47,961 nt of DNA, from contig DAINQU010000021.1 in assembly GCA_036742455.1 (NCBI GenBank), positions 1 through 47,961 of the forward strand. The letters run 5' to 3'. This stretch comes from CAIKZZ01 sp036742455 (lineage in GTDB: Bacteria; Pseudomonadota; Gammaproteobacteria; Steroidobacterales; Steroidobacteraceae). A program made the position numbers and the translations under genes. The notes under the pieces were generated by a model, which searched no databases, was not told the origin of the DNA, and saw only the letters and a list, made by a program, of their open reading frames with translations. Shown here piece after piece: positions 18,012 through 25,874 of the stretch. Each line of letters starts with the position of its first letter. The first letter of the stretch is position 1.

Positions 18012-19322
18012 GTGCGCGGCGCACGTCAAGGTCGATGGCTCGGCGCTTGTGCCGCGGTCGCTGTGAGCGGAGCCTTCGCGGCCGCGCCGCACATCGATGC
18101 GACGCGGCTGAACGCCACCGTCACGGCACTGTCGGCCTACGGCGCGAACCCAGAGGGCGGCGCCAGTCGCGTCGGCTTCAGCGATGCTGAGCTCGCGGGT
18201 CGTGCCTACGTGATCGGCCTCATGCAGGACGCGGGTCTTAGCGTGCGCATCGATGCCGCCGGCAACATTTTCGGCCGCCGTGCCGGGCGTGAGGCGCTCG
18301 CACCGCTCCTGATGGGTTCGCACATCGACTCCGTTCCGCACGGCGGCAACTACGACGGCGATGTCGGCACGCTGGCGGCGATCGAGGTGGCCCGTGCGCT
18401 CGCGGCGGATGGCATCACGCTACGCCACCCGCTTGAGGTGGTGGTCTGGTCTGACGAAGAGGGCGGGCGTTATTACCTGGGCTCCTTCGGCTCCGATGCG
18501 GCCGCAGGGCAGTTGCCCGAGGGCATGGCCGAGCGGCGGGATACTGATGGCACGACGCTTGGCGCCTGGCTCACCCGAATGGGCGGGGATCCGTCACATC
18601 TGTCCGATGCACGCATCGCACCCGGCGCGATTGCAGGCTACCTCGAGTTGCACATCGAGCAGGGTGCGGTGCTTGAGACTGCGGGTGTGCCGATAGGGGT
18701 GGTCGAGGGGATTGTCGGCATCTCCAGTCGCACCTGCACAGCGCAAGGCTTCGCGAACCACGCGGGCACGACGCCGATGGATCGGCGTCAGGACGCCTTG
18801 GCCGCAGCCGCGCGCGCGGTGCTGGCGGTGCGCGAGGAAGTGCGTGCTGAACCCGAGGGCCATCCGGTCGGAACGGTCGGCTGGATCGACGCCAAACCCG
18901 GGGCCGTCAACGTGATCCCCGGTCATGTGGCGTTCACGGTCGAGATCCGCGATCTCGACGAGGCGCGCATCCAGCGCATCGACCAACGCATTCAGGCGCG
19001 CTTGGCCGCGATCGCGACTGACGAGCGGGTGTCGATCGAATGCTCAGTGCCCGAAGTCAGTCCCGCCGCGCGCACCGACCCACGCTTTCGCGCGGCGATT
19101 CGACGGGCTGCTGAGGAGGCGCACCTGGCCACCCGGGATTTGCCGAGTGGTGCCGGGCACGACGCTCAGAACGTCGCGAGTTTTGCACCGATGGGCATGA
19201 TCTTCGTGCCGAGCGTGGGCGGCATCAGCCACTCGCCGAAGGAGTTCACGCGGCCGGAGCACGTGGCCGAGGGGGCCGACGTGCTCGGACGCGCGCTCGT
19301 GGCGGTGGACGCCGAACGCTGA
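18012..19322 (+). CDS. Exported M20-family Zn hydrolase (allantoate/N-carbamoyl-amino-acid amidohydrolase type)
   Basis: 436 residues from a GTG start 2 bp after the upstream stop. A signal peptide (ends near AFAAAP) suggests a periplasmic enzyme, unusual for a family normally cytoplasmic. Bimetal ligands are visible: H104 in GSHIDSV, bridging D115 in NYDGDVG, E149/E150 in SDEEGG, the His in ELHIEQG near 215 and the His in GGISHSPKE near 405. The dimerisation/lid domain lies between about 220 and 340 (HAGTTPMDRRQDAL). Family members hydrolyse N-carbamoyl-L-amino acids, allantoate or ureidoglycolate. A second, truncated copy lies at 42766-43320. With the two exported amidases downstream it may form a periplasmic amide-hydrolysis set. 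Confidence 0.87.
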   Translation: MRGARQGRWLGACAAVAVSGAFAAAPHIDATRLNATVTALSAYGANPEGGASRVGFSDAELAGRAYVIGLMQDAGLSVRIDAAGNIFGRRAGREALAPLLMGSHIDSVPHGGNYDGDVGTLAAIEVARALAADGITLRHPLEVVVWSDEEGGRYYLGSFGSDAAAGQLPEGMAERRDTDGTTLGAWLTRMGGDPSHLSDARIAPGAIAGYLELHIEQGAVLETAGVPIGVVEGIVGISSRTCTAQGFANHAGTTPMDRRQDALAAAARAVLAVREEVRAEPEGHPVGTVGWIDAKPGAVNVIPGHVAFTVEIRDLDEARIQRIDQRIQARLAAIATDERVSIECSVPEVSPAARTDPRFRAAIRRAAEEAHLATRDLPSGAGHDAQNVASFAPMGMIFVPSVGGISHSPKEFTRPEHVAEGADVLGRALVAVDAER

Positions 19323-19337
19323 CCGAGGCGCATCGGC

Positions 19338-21140
19338 TCAAAAGCCCGGCGGGCGCTCGGCTACGACCTTCAGCTGACGCTCGAGGGCGAGCCCGACGCG
19401 ACCGATCGTGCCTTCGTCGAACAAGCGGCCGATCAGCGTGACGCCATGCGGGACGCGCCGCGGCGGCGAGTAGGTCGTCACGTGGCGTGTCGGTCCCGGT
19501 GCCCAGTCGCTGCGCGTGGCCTCGATCTGGATGAACCCCGCGCGCTGCGTCAGCGACGGATGCCCCGTGTGGTTCGTAATCGTGAGGATCTCATCGCGCA
19601 GTGACGGCACGAGCAGGAGATCAACCGAGCGGAACACTTCGGCCATCATCTCGCACACCCGCCGGCGCAGCCGATCGGCCTGCACGTAATCCACCGCCGA
19701 GATGAAGCGTGACTGGCGGAAGGTGTTCGGCCAGGCGTCGTCCGTTTGTTCGCACAGCGTGTCGATCGCATGGTTGAGCGTGATGTCCTCAAAGGCCGCG
19801 GCGCTCTCGGCGAAAAGAATCGTGTTCAGCGACCCGTAGGGCCAGTCCGGCAGGGTCACGGGGACGGGCCTAAGGCCGAGTCCACGCAGCGCCTCGAGCG
19901 CCGCACGGTCGACCTCGGTCGCGGGGCTCTCCTGCATCCACGCGTCGATGTAGCCCAGCCGCAGGCCCGCCACGGGCGCGGTCGCATCGAAGTCGAGATG
20001 CGCCTCGATGCTCTGGCGATCACCCGCGTCCGGACCCCGAATGGCCTCGAGCACGATCACGGCATCCTCGACGGTGCGTGTCATCGGGCCGAGCTTGTCG
20101 AGTGACCAGCACAAGGTCATCGCGCCCGTGCGCGGGACGCGGCCGAAAGTTGGCCGCAGGCCCGTGATGCCGCAGCGCATCGTCGGCGAGACGATGCTGC
20201 CGCCGGTCTCACTGCCGATCGAGAAAGCGACGAGACCCGCTGCGGTCGCGGCGCCCGGCCCCGCGCTCGAGCCGGATGCGCCTTCCTCGAGCGCCCACGG
20301 GTTCTTCGTGACACCGCCGAACCAGATGTCGTTGAGGGCGAGCGCTCCGAGCGATAACTTCGCGATCAGCACGGCGCCTGCGGCCTCGAGACGGCGGACG
20401 ACCGTCGCATCCTCGGTCGGGATCCGGTGGCGGAACGGCTCTGCGCCCCAGGTGGTGGCGAGGCCCGCGGTGTCGAGCAGGTCCTTCGCCCCCCACGGGA
20501 TGCCGTGCAAAGGTCCGCGGTAATGCCCTTGGGCGAGTTCCGCATCGAGCGCGCGGGCCCGCTCGAGCGCTGTCGGGTTCAGGTTGATGATGCACTCAAG
20601 TTTGGGGTCGAAGCGCGCGATGCGATCAAGGTAGATGCGCGTCAGCCGCTCACAACTGAGCGCGCCCGTGCGAATCCAATGCGAGAGTTCGCTGAGCGTT
20701 GCGAAGGCGATGTCGGCCTCGTTGGAGGGCAGCGCCCCCACCGACGCGCCGCTTGCGACAAAGCGCGAGCGGGCGGGGCCTCCATCCGCGGGCGACAGGC
20801 GCGGATCCCATGTCGAGTAGGGTGCGTTTTTCTCGCCGAGCGGGACGGGTTTCGTGCCGGTGCGCCGCTCGTAGAGCGCCGACATGCTGGCGCGCCAACT
20901 GTGCGCCGCCTGCGCACGCTCGGCGGCTGTGAGCGTGACCTGCATGAGTTTTTCGGCTTCGAGGAAGGTGTGGGCCGAGACGGCCGGCCCCATGCCGGCG
21001 CCGGTGCCGAAGGCGGGCGGCGTGCCCGGCGGTGTATTGGCCGGTGGATGGGTGGGCGTGTCGGCGATCGCCGTGGTGCCGGCGGCAGCGCCCAATCCGA
21101 GGGCGGCTTGGGTGAGGAAGTCACGGCGGGTGGTGCTCAT
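19338..21140 (-). CDS. Tat-exported amidase-signature enzyme
   Basis: 600 residues from the ATG at 21140. The ORF extends upstream, but only this start gives a clean Tat signal (MSTTRRDFLTQAALGLGAAAG). A linker and a helical N-terminal region of about 150 residues precede the amidase-signature domain. The Ser-cisSer-Lys triad is visible as K in LIAKLSLGA, Ser in GASGSSAGPG and Ser in ETGGSIVSP. GITGLRPTFGRVPRTGAM completes the signature. Amidase-signature enzymes cleave linear amides, peptides or glutamyl-amides. It converges with the carbamoylase gene (15 bp apart) and precedes a second exported amidase on the same strand. The substrate is unknown. Confidence 0.88.
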   Translation of the reverse strand: MSTTRRDFLTQAALGLGAAAGTTAIADTPTHPPANTPPGTPPAFGTGAGMGPAVSAHTFLEAEKLMQVTLTAAERAQAAHSWRASMSALYERRTGTKPVPLGEKNAPYSTWDPRLSPADGGPARSRFVASGASVGALPSNEADIAFATLSELSHWIRTGALSCERLTRIYLDRIARFDPKLECIINLNPTALERARALDAELAQGHYRGPLHGIPWGAKDLLDTAGLATTWGAEPFRHRIPTEDATVVRRLEAAGAVLIAKLSLGALALNDIWFGGVTKNPWALEEGASGSSAGPGAATAAGLVAFSIGSETGGSIVSPTMRCGITGLRPTFGRVPRTGAMTLCWSLDKLGPMTRTVEDAVIVLEAIRGPDAGDRQSIEAHLDFDATAPVAGLRLGYIDAWMQESPATEVDRAALEALRGLGLRPVPVTLPDWPYGSLNTILFAESAAAFEDITLNHAIDTLCEQTDDAWPNTFRQSRFISAVDYVQADRLRRRVCEMMAEVFRSVDLLLVPSLRDEILTITNHTGHPSLTQRAGFIQIEATRSDWAPGPTRHVTTYSPPRRVPHGVTLIGRLFDEGTIGRVGLALERQLKVVAERPPGF

Positions 21141-21241
21141 GGGGTCTCTCGACTGAAGTGAGAACAAGGATCCTAGCGAAGCGACGCACGACTCGGCGGT
21201 GTGCCGTGCCAAGCCAGCGTTCGATCGCTAGGGCGGCGGTC

Positions 21242-22786
21242 TCAGGGCTTTATCGCCCGAAACGCGTCGGGCGGCTTGCGGTGGTGGGTCGCCTGCTCGT
21301 AGGCGTAGGCGTAGCGCAGCAAGAGCCCCTCGCTGTAGGCGGGTGCGAGGAAGGTGAGGCCCGCGGGCAGTACGGTGTGCGTGTAACCCATGGGTACCGT
21401 GATTGCAGGCCAACCGGTTTGTGGCGAGAGGATCTGGCTGTTATCGCCTGGGGGGCTGTCGAGATCACCGACCCGGCGTGGCGGGTTCGACCAGGTGGGA
21501 TACACGATCACATCGATGTGGGCTGAGGTCATCGCCGCGGTCAGAGCCTCCCGAAAAGCGACCTTGGGCTCGTCGCTCCACACGTCCGTGCAGGGCGAAC
21601 GCCGTTCGTCCGCGGCCGGCGGCGCGAGTGCGGCGGTAAGTTCGCTGTCGATGTGCGGCAGGTAGAGACCCAAACGGTGCACCTCAAGAAGCGTGTGCAC
21701 GGGTGCCTTCGGATGACCGGCGAGATAACGGTTGAGATCACTCTCAAAGTCGCCGCACCAGAGGTTCTGGGTCAGCGCCTCGAAGTCCTCGACATCGAAG
21801 GGGTCGACGATCTCGGCGCCGGCCCTGCGCAGATCGTTGAGCGCGCGTTCGGTGAGCGCGCGGATCTCAGGATCCCCCGTGGGCGCATCGACGTAGCGAC
21901 GAAACACCCCGATCCGCACGCCCTTCAAGCCGTCGCGGTCGAGGAAGCGCCGGTAGTCCGGGGGAATGTGGCCGGAGGATCGTGCGGTCAAGGGGTCGCC
22001 GGTGTCGGCGCCGGCGACGACGTTGAGTACGGCTGCGGCGTCGGCGACCGTGCGCGTCATCGGGCCACCAACGTCGTTGTGGACAAAGAGCGGGACGATG
22101 CCGTGACGACTGGTGAGCCCAAGCGTCGGGCGCAGGCCGACGAGGGCATTGTGCGAGGAGGGGCCGCGGATGGAGTTACCGGTGTCGGTGCCAAGCCCAA
22201 CGAGACCTAAGTTCGCGGCGATCGCGGCGGCGGTGCCGCCCGATGAGCCGGCCGGGACCCGTTCGAGGTCGTAAGGGTTGCGGGTGATGCCGGCGATGGA
22301 ACTCTCGGTGAGGTAAGGCGAGAACGCCCACTCCGCCATGTTGGATTTGGCGAGCACGATCGCCCCCGCGGCGCGCAGTCGCGCGACCATGTCGGCATCG
22401 GTGTCGGGTAGCCAGCCCCTCAATGCGAGCGAGCCGGCGGTCGTCTGCAGGCCACGCGTCTCGTAGTTGTCCTTCACGATCACCGGCACGCAGTGCAGCG
22501 GCTGGAGGCTCCGAGTGCGCGTGTAGTCCTCGTCGAGACGATCTGCGTCAACGGTGGCGTCGGGGTTGATCGTGACGATGGCGTTCAACCGCATCGGCTG
22601 GTCGAGGGCGCGGATGCGGGTGAGATACTGATCGACGAGCGCTCGGCAGGAGAGTTCGCCGCTGCGTAGCGCCCCGTGTACGGTGTCGATCGACGCCTCC
22701 TGCAGATCAAAAGGGGTTGCAGGCGCGGCGCCTGTAACGAGGAGGCTGGCGATCGAGGCAAGCAACAGGCGGGTGGTCGGTGTCAT
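21242..22786 (-). CDS. Exported amidase-signature enzyme, second copy
   Basis: 514 residues from the ATG at 22786, chosen because it begins a Sec signal peptide (MTPTTRLLLASIASLLVTGAAPA); upstream in-frame codons lack a signal. The catalytic Lys is in VIVKDNYETRG, the cis-Ser in VPAGSSGGTAAA and the nucleophile Ser in TGNSIRGPSSHNALVGLRPT. The family is the same as the neighbour at 19338-21140, but the two are only distantly alike (514 against 600 residues, different signals). This subgroup resembles exported GatA-like amidases common in xanthomonads. It lies about 100 bp upstream of the first amidase gene, so co-transcription is possible. Confidence 0.87.
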   Translation of the reverse strand: MTPTTRLLLASIASLLVTGAAPATPFDLQEASIDTVHGALRSGELSCRALVDQYLTRIRALDQPMRLNAIVTINPDATVDADRLDEDYTRTRSLQPLHCVPVIVKDNYETRGLQTTAGSLALRGWLPDTDADMVARLRAAGAIVLAKSNMAEWAFSPYLTESSIAGITRNPYDLERVPAGSSGGTAAAIAANLGLVGLGTDTGNSIRGPSSHNALVGLRPTLGLTSRHGIVPLFVHNDVGGPMTRTVADAAAVLNVVAGADTGDPLTARSSGHIPPDYRRFLDRDGLKGVRIGVFRRYVDAPTGDPEIRALTERALNDLRRAGAEIVDPFDVEDFEALTQNLWCGDFESDLNRYLAGHPKAPVHTLLEVHRLGLYLPHIDSELTAALAPPAADERRSPCTDVWSDEPKVAFREALTAAMTSAHIDVIVYPTWSNPPRRVGDLDSPPGDNSQILSPQTGWPAITVPMGYTHTVLPAGLTFLAPAYSEGLLLRYAYAYEQATHHRKPPDAFRAIKP

Positions 22787-23004
22787 GGCGAACCTCAGCG
22801 GCAAGTCCCGATCATAGGTGAGGACGCGCATGGAAGGGTGCTCGTCGAGGTGGGTAGACTCTCGATGGTTCCGCTTATCGAGCGTTGGGTGGCCTTGCGT
22901 TGGCCGCAACTTATCTCGCTCGCTCGGGTAGGGACTCTTGCAACCGTACTGCCTTGTCCCCACCTTCAGAGTGTCATTCAATGGGTTTTCCTCGGGAGTC
23001 CGCT

Positions 23005-23565
23005 ATGGGTATCGTGTATCGCGCTCGGAGGTGGGGGGCGGTGTGCACCTTGCTGTTCGCGCTCGGTGGCTGTGCAAGCGCGCCGCATGGGCCCTTGCCG
23101 CCAGCGCCCACCGTCGATTTGCCACGTTTCATGGGTGACTGGTATGTGATCGCTTGCATCCCGACGCTTCTCGAGCGCGATGCGGTTGACGCGGTTGAGT
23201 CCTATCGCCTCGATCCCGATGGCACCGTCGCAACGACCTTCCACTACCGCAAGGGCACCCGTAATGGGCCGCTCAAGGTATATCACCCGCGAGGGTTCGT
23301 ACGTCCCGGGACAGGCAATGCCGTGTGGGGTATGCAATTCCTGTGGCCGATTGAGGCCGATTACCGAATCCTCGCGGTATCCCCAAGCTACGAGTGGACG
23401 GTGATCGGTCGCGCTGCACGGGACTACGCGTGGATCATGGCCCGGCAGCCGGTGATGACGCCGGCCGATTATGCGGCAGCTGAGCAGGTGATGACGTTGG
23501 CGGGCTACCGGTTGGAGAACCTTAGGCAAATCCCGCAGACGCCATTGGCCGCGCGTCAGCCCTGA
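23005..23565 (+). CDS. Lipocalin lipoprotein (Blc-like)
   Basis: 186 residues from the ATG at 23005, where GGGAG lies 6 nt upstream; in-frame starts further upstream are less likely. A lipoprotein signal carries the lipobox LGGC. The lipocalin start motif GDWYVIA (GxW) appears near residue 47, followed by barrel-like strands (VESYRLDPDG, VATTFHYRKG, WPIEADYRILAVS, WTVIGRAARDYAWIMAR). Blc-type bacterial lipocalins sit in the outer membrane and bind fatty acids or lysophospholipids, often induced by envelope stress. The stop codon at 23563-23565 overlaps the end of an IS3 OrfA remnant on the other strand. Confidence 0.88.
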   Translation: MGIVYRARRWGAVCTLLFALGGCASAPHGPLPPAPTVDLPRFMGDWYVIACIPTLLERDAVDAVESYRLDPDGTVATTFHYRKGTRNGPLKVYHPRGFVRPGTGNAVWGMQFLWPIEADYRILAVSPSYEWTVIGRAARDYAWIMARQPVMTPADYAAAEQVMTLAGYRLENLRQIPQTPLAARQP

Positions 23566-23741
23566 GCCCTTGCCCGGCGTCGCGCGTCCGAGACCTCCAT
23601 GCCGCCGAACTTCGATCGCCAGAGATAAAAACTGGCCTCCAAGAACCCGTGCTTCCGGTGTAGGTTCGTTATCTGCATACCCCCATCGGCCTGCTTCAAA
23701 GCAAACAGGATCTGCTCTTCAGTGCACTTCGACTTCTTCAT
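23556..23741 (-). pseudogene. IS3-family transposase OrfA remnant
   Basis: 61 residues starting MKKSKCTEEQILFALKQADG, with a helix-turn-helix continuing to ASFYLWRSKFGGMEVSDARR. This is the N-terminal half of IS3-family OrfA (family length about 88-100), after which the frame ends in a low-complexity Arg/Ala tail. OrfB and recognisable terminal repeats are absent. The fragment ends inside the 3' end of the lipocalin gene, which suggests a deletion scar of an insertion. A perfect 15-bp palindrome precedes its start codon. Confidence 0.75.
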
Positions 23742-23742
23742 C

Positions 23743-23775
23743 GCTTCCTCTCCTTGCCATGCAAGGAGAGGAAGC
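23743..23775. repeat. Perfect 15-bp inverted repeat at the OrfA start
   Basis: GCTTCCTCTCCTTGC (23743-23757) and GCAAGGAGAGGAAGC (23761-23775) are exact reverse complements separated by CAT. On the minus strand the second arm contains the AAGGAG ribosome-binding site for the OrfA start at 23741, so the hairpin would hide it. The palindrome may be native IS control or a by-product of the deletion. Confidence 0.8.
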
Positions 23776-23941
23776 ACATTACTCTAGTTACAAACACTTA
23801 CGAAAAATCGGGGTGACGTCAGTCTAGGAAGCGCCACGGTTGCCTTTGCTGCGACGAACGAACGGGGTCGTGGCGACGATTTGGCTGCGCTATAGTCCAT
23901 CGACTCGTCCATCCCATTGTAGACCTCGAGGTTTCAAGCCC

Positions 23942-24349
23942 ATGTTGCGAATCACGACCCTGGCGGCGGTGGCGCTGACGATCCTGTTTGTGAGGTTGTC
24001 GTTCGCGGTGATTCGATTAAGACGCGGCCATCAGGTGGCCTTGGGGAGCGCTGGACACGTCGATTTGGAGCGTGCGATACGCGCTCAGGGTAACTTTGCC
24101 GAATATGTGCCGTTCGGGTTGATCCTGCTCGGCCTATTGGAGTTCAACGGTGCGCCGAAATGGTTGGTGGCGATCCCGGCCGTCACGCTGATCCTCGGGC
24201 GACTCTTTCACGCCAAGGGAATCAACGAGCCTCCACCGAATTTCGCCAACCGGATTCGGGGTATGCAACTCACGTTTGGTACCTTGATCATGCTGCAGGT
24301 GCTGAATGTGGGCTGGCTCGTCTATCAGTCGTACTGGAGCGATCGATAG
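23942..24349 (+). CDS. MAPEG-family membrane protein
   Basis: 135 residues from the ATG at 23942 with GAGG upstream. Four hydrophobic segments are visible (LAAVALTILFVRLSFAVI, the NFAEYVPFGLILLGLLEF region, WLVAIPAVTLILGRLFH and FGTLIMLQVLNVGWLVY). The MAPEG core is clear: ERAIRAQGNFAEYVP with the conserved Arg/Asn/Glu, and ILGRLFHAKGI. Bacterial members (YecN-like) are inner-membrane proteins related to microsomal glutathione transferase; many lack a tested function. The gene stands alone between the IS remnant and the TetR regulator. Confidence 0.88.
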   Translation: MLRITTLAAVALTILFVRLSFAVIRLRRGHQVALGSAGHVDLERAIRAQGNFAEYVPFGLILLGLLEFNGAPKWLVAIPAVTLILGRLFHAKGINEPPPNFANRIRGMQLTFGTLIMLQVLNVGWLVYQSYWSDR

Positions 24350-24476
24350 TTGGAACATCCTAGGCGCATTGGCTCTAACTTACAGGAGTCCGTACGCCCG
24401 GGCGGGAGAGACGTTTTTGGCTCGAAATGTTGGTGTTATACTGGACAATTAGAGTGCTCCCAATGAGATTCAAGTC

Positions 24477-25187
24477 GTGGCTCAACACGAGATAAAGCGC
24501 CCTGCTAGCAGTCGGAGAGGCTGGGCTCCTTCGGATCCCCGCCTAGTGCAGGTGGCCGAGAGCGTTGAGTCCGTTCTAATCGCGGGTCAGAAACTATTCC
24601 TCGCCAATGGTTACGCCGGCACCAGCATCGAGGCGATTGCGGCCGCGGCTGGGGTTGGGAAGATGACGGTGTATCGTCACTTCAAGGACAAGGAGACACT
24701 CTTTGTCGCGATCGTGAGGCGAGAATGCGATCGCATCACGGACAGTGGAAAGTTCGTGGCGGCATCGACCCTTGAGGAAGCCAACCAGGCGCTACGGGAA
24801 TTCGCAACCTCGCTGCTCAAGTTCATCACCGCTCCCGAGAACGTGGCCCTGCTGCGGATGATGATGGGCGAGACCTCGCGGTTTCCGGAGATGGGACGCC
24901 AGTTTTACTGGAGCGGTCCTGCCAAAGGCTTGGCTGCAATCGAAAGAATCCTGTCTAACCTGGTGCCGAAGGATGAGTTGTGGCTCCGCGCTCAGGCCTT
25001 CCTGCACACGATCCAAGGCGATACCTTCCAGCAGTTGTTGTTCAGTGCGCTCGCGCCGGACGTGCGGCACCGCTTGTTTGCGCAACAGATCGACTTTGCG
25101 AGTCGAATGGCTCTATCTGGTCTCGAGTCGCCGTCGTCGACGAAGACGGCGAAGACTGCCAATACGCGAGTGACCAAGTCTCGCTAG
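24477..25187 (+). CDS. TetR-family regulator, probable controller of the catabolic island
   Basis: 236 residues from a GTG start; the ATG at 24463 is out of frame and runs into an early stop. The TetR DNA-binding domain covers about residues 28-80 (AGQKLFLANGYAGTSIEAIAAAAGVGKMTVYRHFKDKETLF). The C-terminal ligand domain is helical and ends in a basic tail (TKTAKTANTRVTKSR). An AT-rich element TATACT at 24437-24442 may be its -10. It is convergent with the flavin reductase gene and is the only regulator in the 18-kb island. It is therefore the best candidate to bind the two matched operators at 28157-28177 and 28374-28393. The ligand would be the substrate or an intermediate. Confidence 0.88.
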   Translation: MAQHEIKRPASSRRGWAPSDPRLVQVAESVESVLIAGQKLFLANGYAGTSIEAIAAAAGVGKMTVYRHFKDKETLFVAIVRRECDRITDSGKFVAASTLEEANQALREFATSLLKFITAPENVALLRMMMGETSRFPEMGRQFYWSGPAKGLAAIERILSNLVPKDELWLRAQAFLHTIQGDTFQQLLFSALAPDVRHRLFAQQIDFASRMALSGLESPSSTKTAKTANTRVTKSR

Positions 25188-25222
25188 CAAACGGCTTGGT
25201 CGAGGATCGGCGCTCGAGCTGC

Positions 25223-25241
25223 AGTCCGGTGATCGCGGACT
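25223..25241. terminator. Weak bidirectional hairpin between convergent genes
   Basis: AGTCCG (25223-25228) and CGGACT (25236-25241) pair over 6 bp with a 7-nt loop, in the 66-bp gap between the tetR and flavin-reductase stops. There is no T-run on either side, so its termination strength is doubtful. Confidence 0.3.
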
Positions 25242-25253
25242 TAGGCTAGGCTC

Positions 25254-25829
25254 TCAGGCGAAGGGCTCATTGAACAAGTAGGGCAACTCGACACCGAGCG
25301 AGTTCCAGATATCCAACGGTGCTGCACCGGCATCCGGCAAGAGTTTGCCAAACCGCCCGTCGTGGAATGCCAGAGGGGAGCCGCCCCGACGATCGATCGC
25401 TATTACGCGGCCGACAATAATGAGGTGATCGCCCGCGGTATGGACGTCTTCGACGGTGCAGTCCAGCCTACACGGATGGGTCCCCGGTATCGCTGGCGCA
25501 GGTCCATGCGCACCTGCGGAGGCTCCTTTGGGGAACTTCTCGGCTGCGCGGCCCGCGAAATGCATCGCCACATGTTTCTCACGCTCGCCAAGCACGGTCA
25601 CCGCGAAGGCGCATCCGACGGCGAATGCGGAGACACTGTGACTCTGTCGCGCGATGCACCAGAGAATAAGTGGAGGATCGAGCGAAACCGAGGTAAATGA
25701 ATTGGCGGTAACCCCTACCGGTGTACCGTCCGGCCGCACCGCAGTGATGACCGTCACGCCGGTGGCGAACATTCCGAAGGCGTCGCGCAGCATGCGCGGC
25801 GTAAGACTCATGGTCACGTTGCTATCCAT
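25254..25829 (-). CDS. Flavin reductase domain protein (HpaC/HsaB-like)
   Basis: 191 residues. The flavin-reductase fold is shown by MLRDAFGMFATGVTVIT near the N-terminus, GVTANSFTSVSLDPPL (FMN/FAD-binding loop) near 40-55, and CRLDCTVEDVHTAGDHLIIVGRV near 120. These reductases supply reduced FMN/FAD to group-D two-component monooxygenases. Two such monooxygenases lie at 30819-32024 and 32077-33309, so this is probably their shared partner although it is on the opposite operon. It is the last gene of the minus-strand unit, 45 bp after the CocE-type hydrolase. The ATG at 25829 is used; Met7 is a possible alternative. Confidence 0.88.
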   Translation of the reverse strand: MDSNVTMSLTPRMLRDAFGMFATGVTVITAVRPDGTPVGVTANSFTSVSLDPPLILWCIARQSHSVSAFAVGCAFAVTVLGEREKHVAMHFAGRAAEKFPKGASAGAHGPAPAIPGTHPCRLDCTVEDVHTAGDHLIIVGRVIAIDRRGGSPLAFHDGRFGKLLPDAGAAPLDIWNSLGVELPYLFNEPFA

Positions 25830-25874
25830 CCGTGCAATTCAAGAAATTCGCGCGCTATGCGCGCGTCGGATCCT

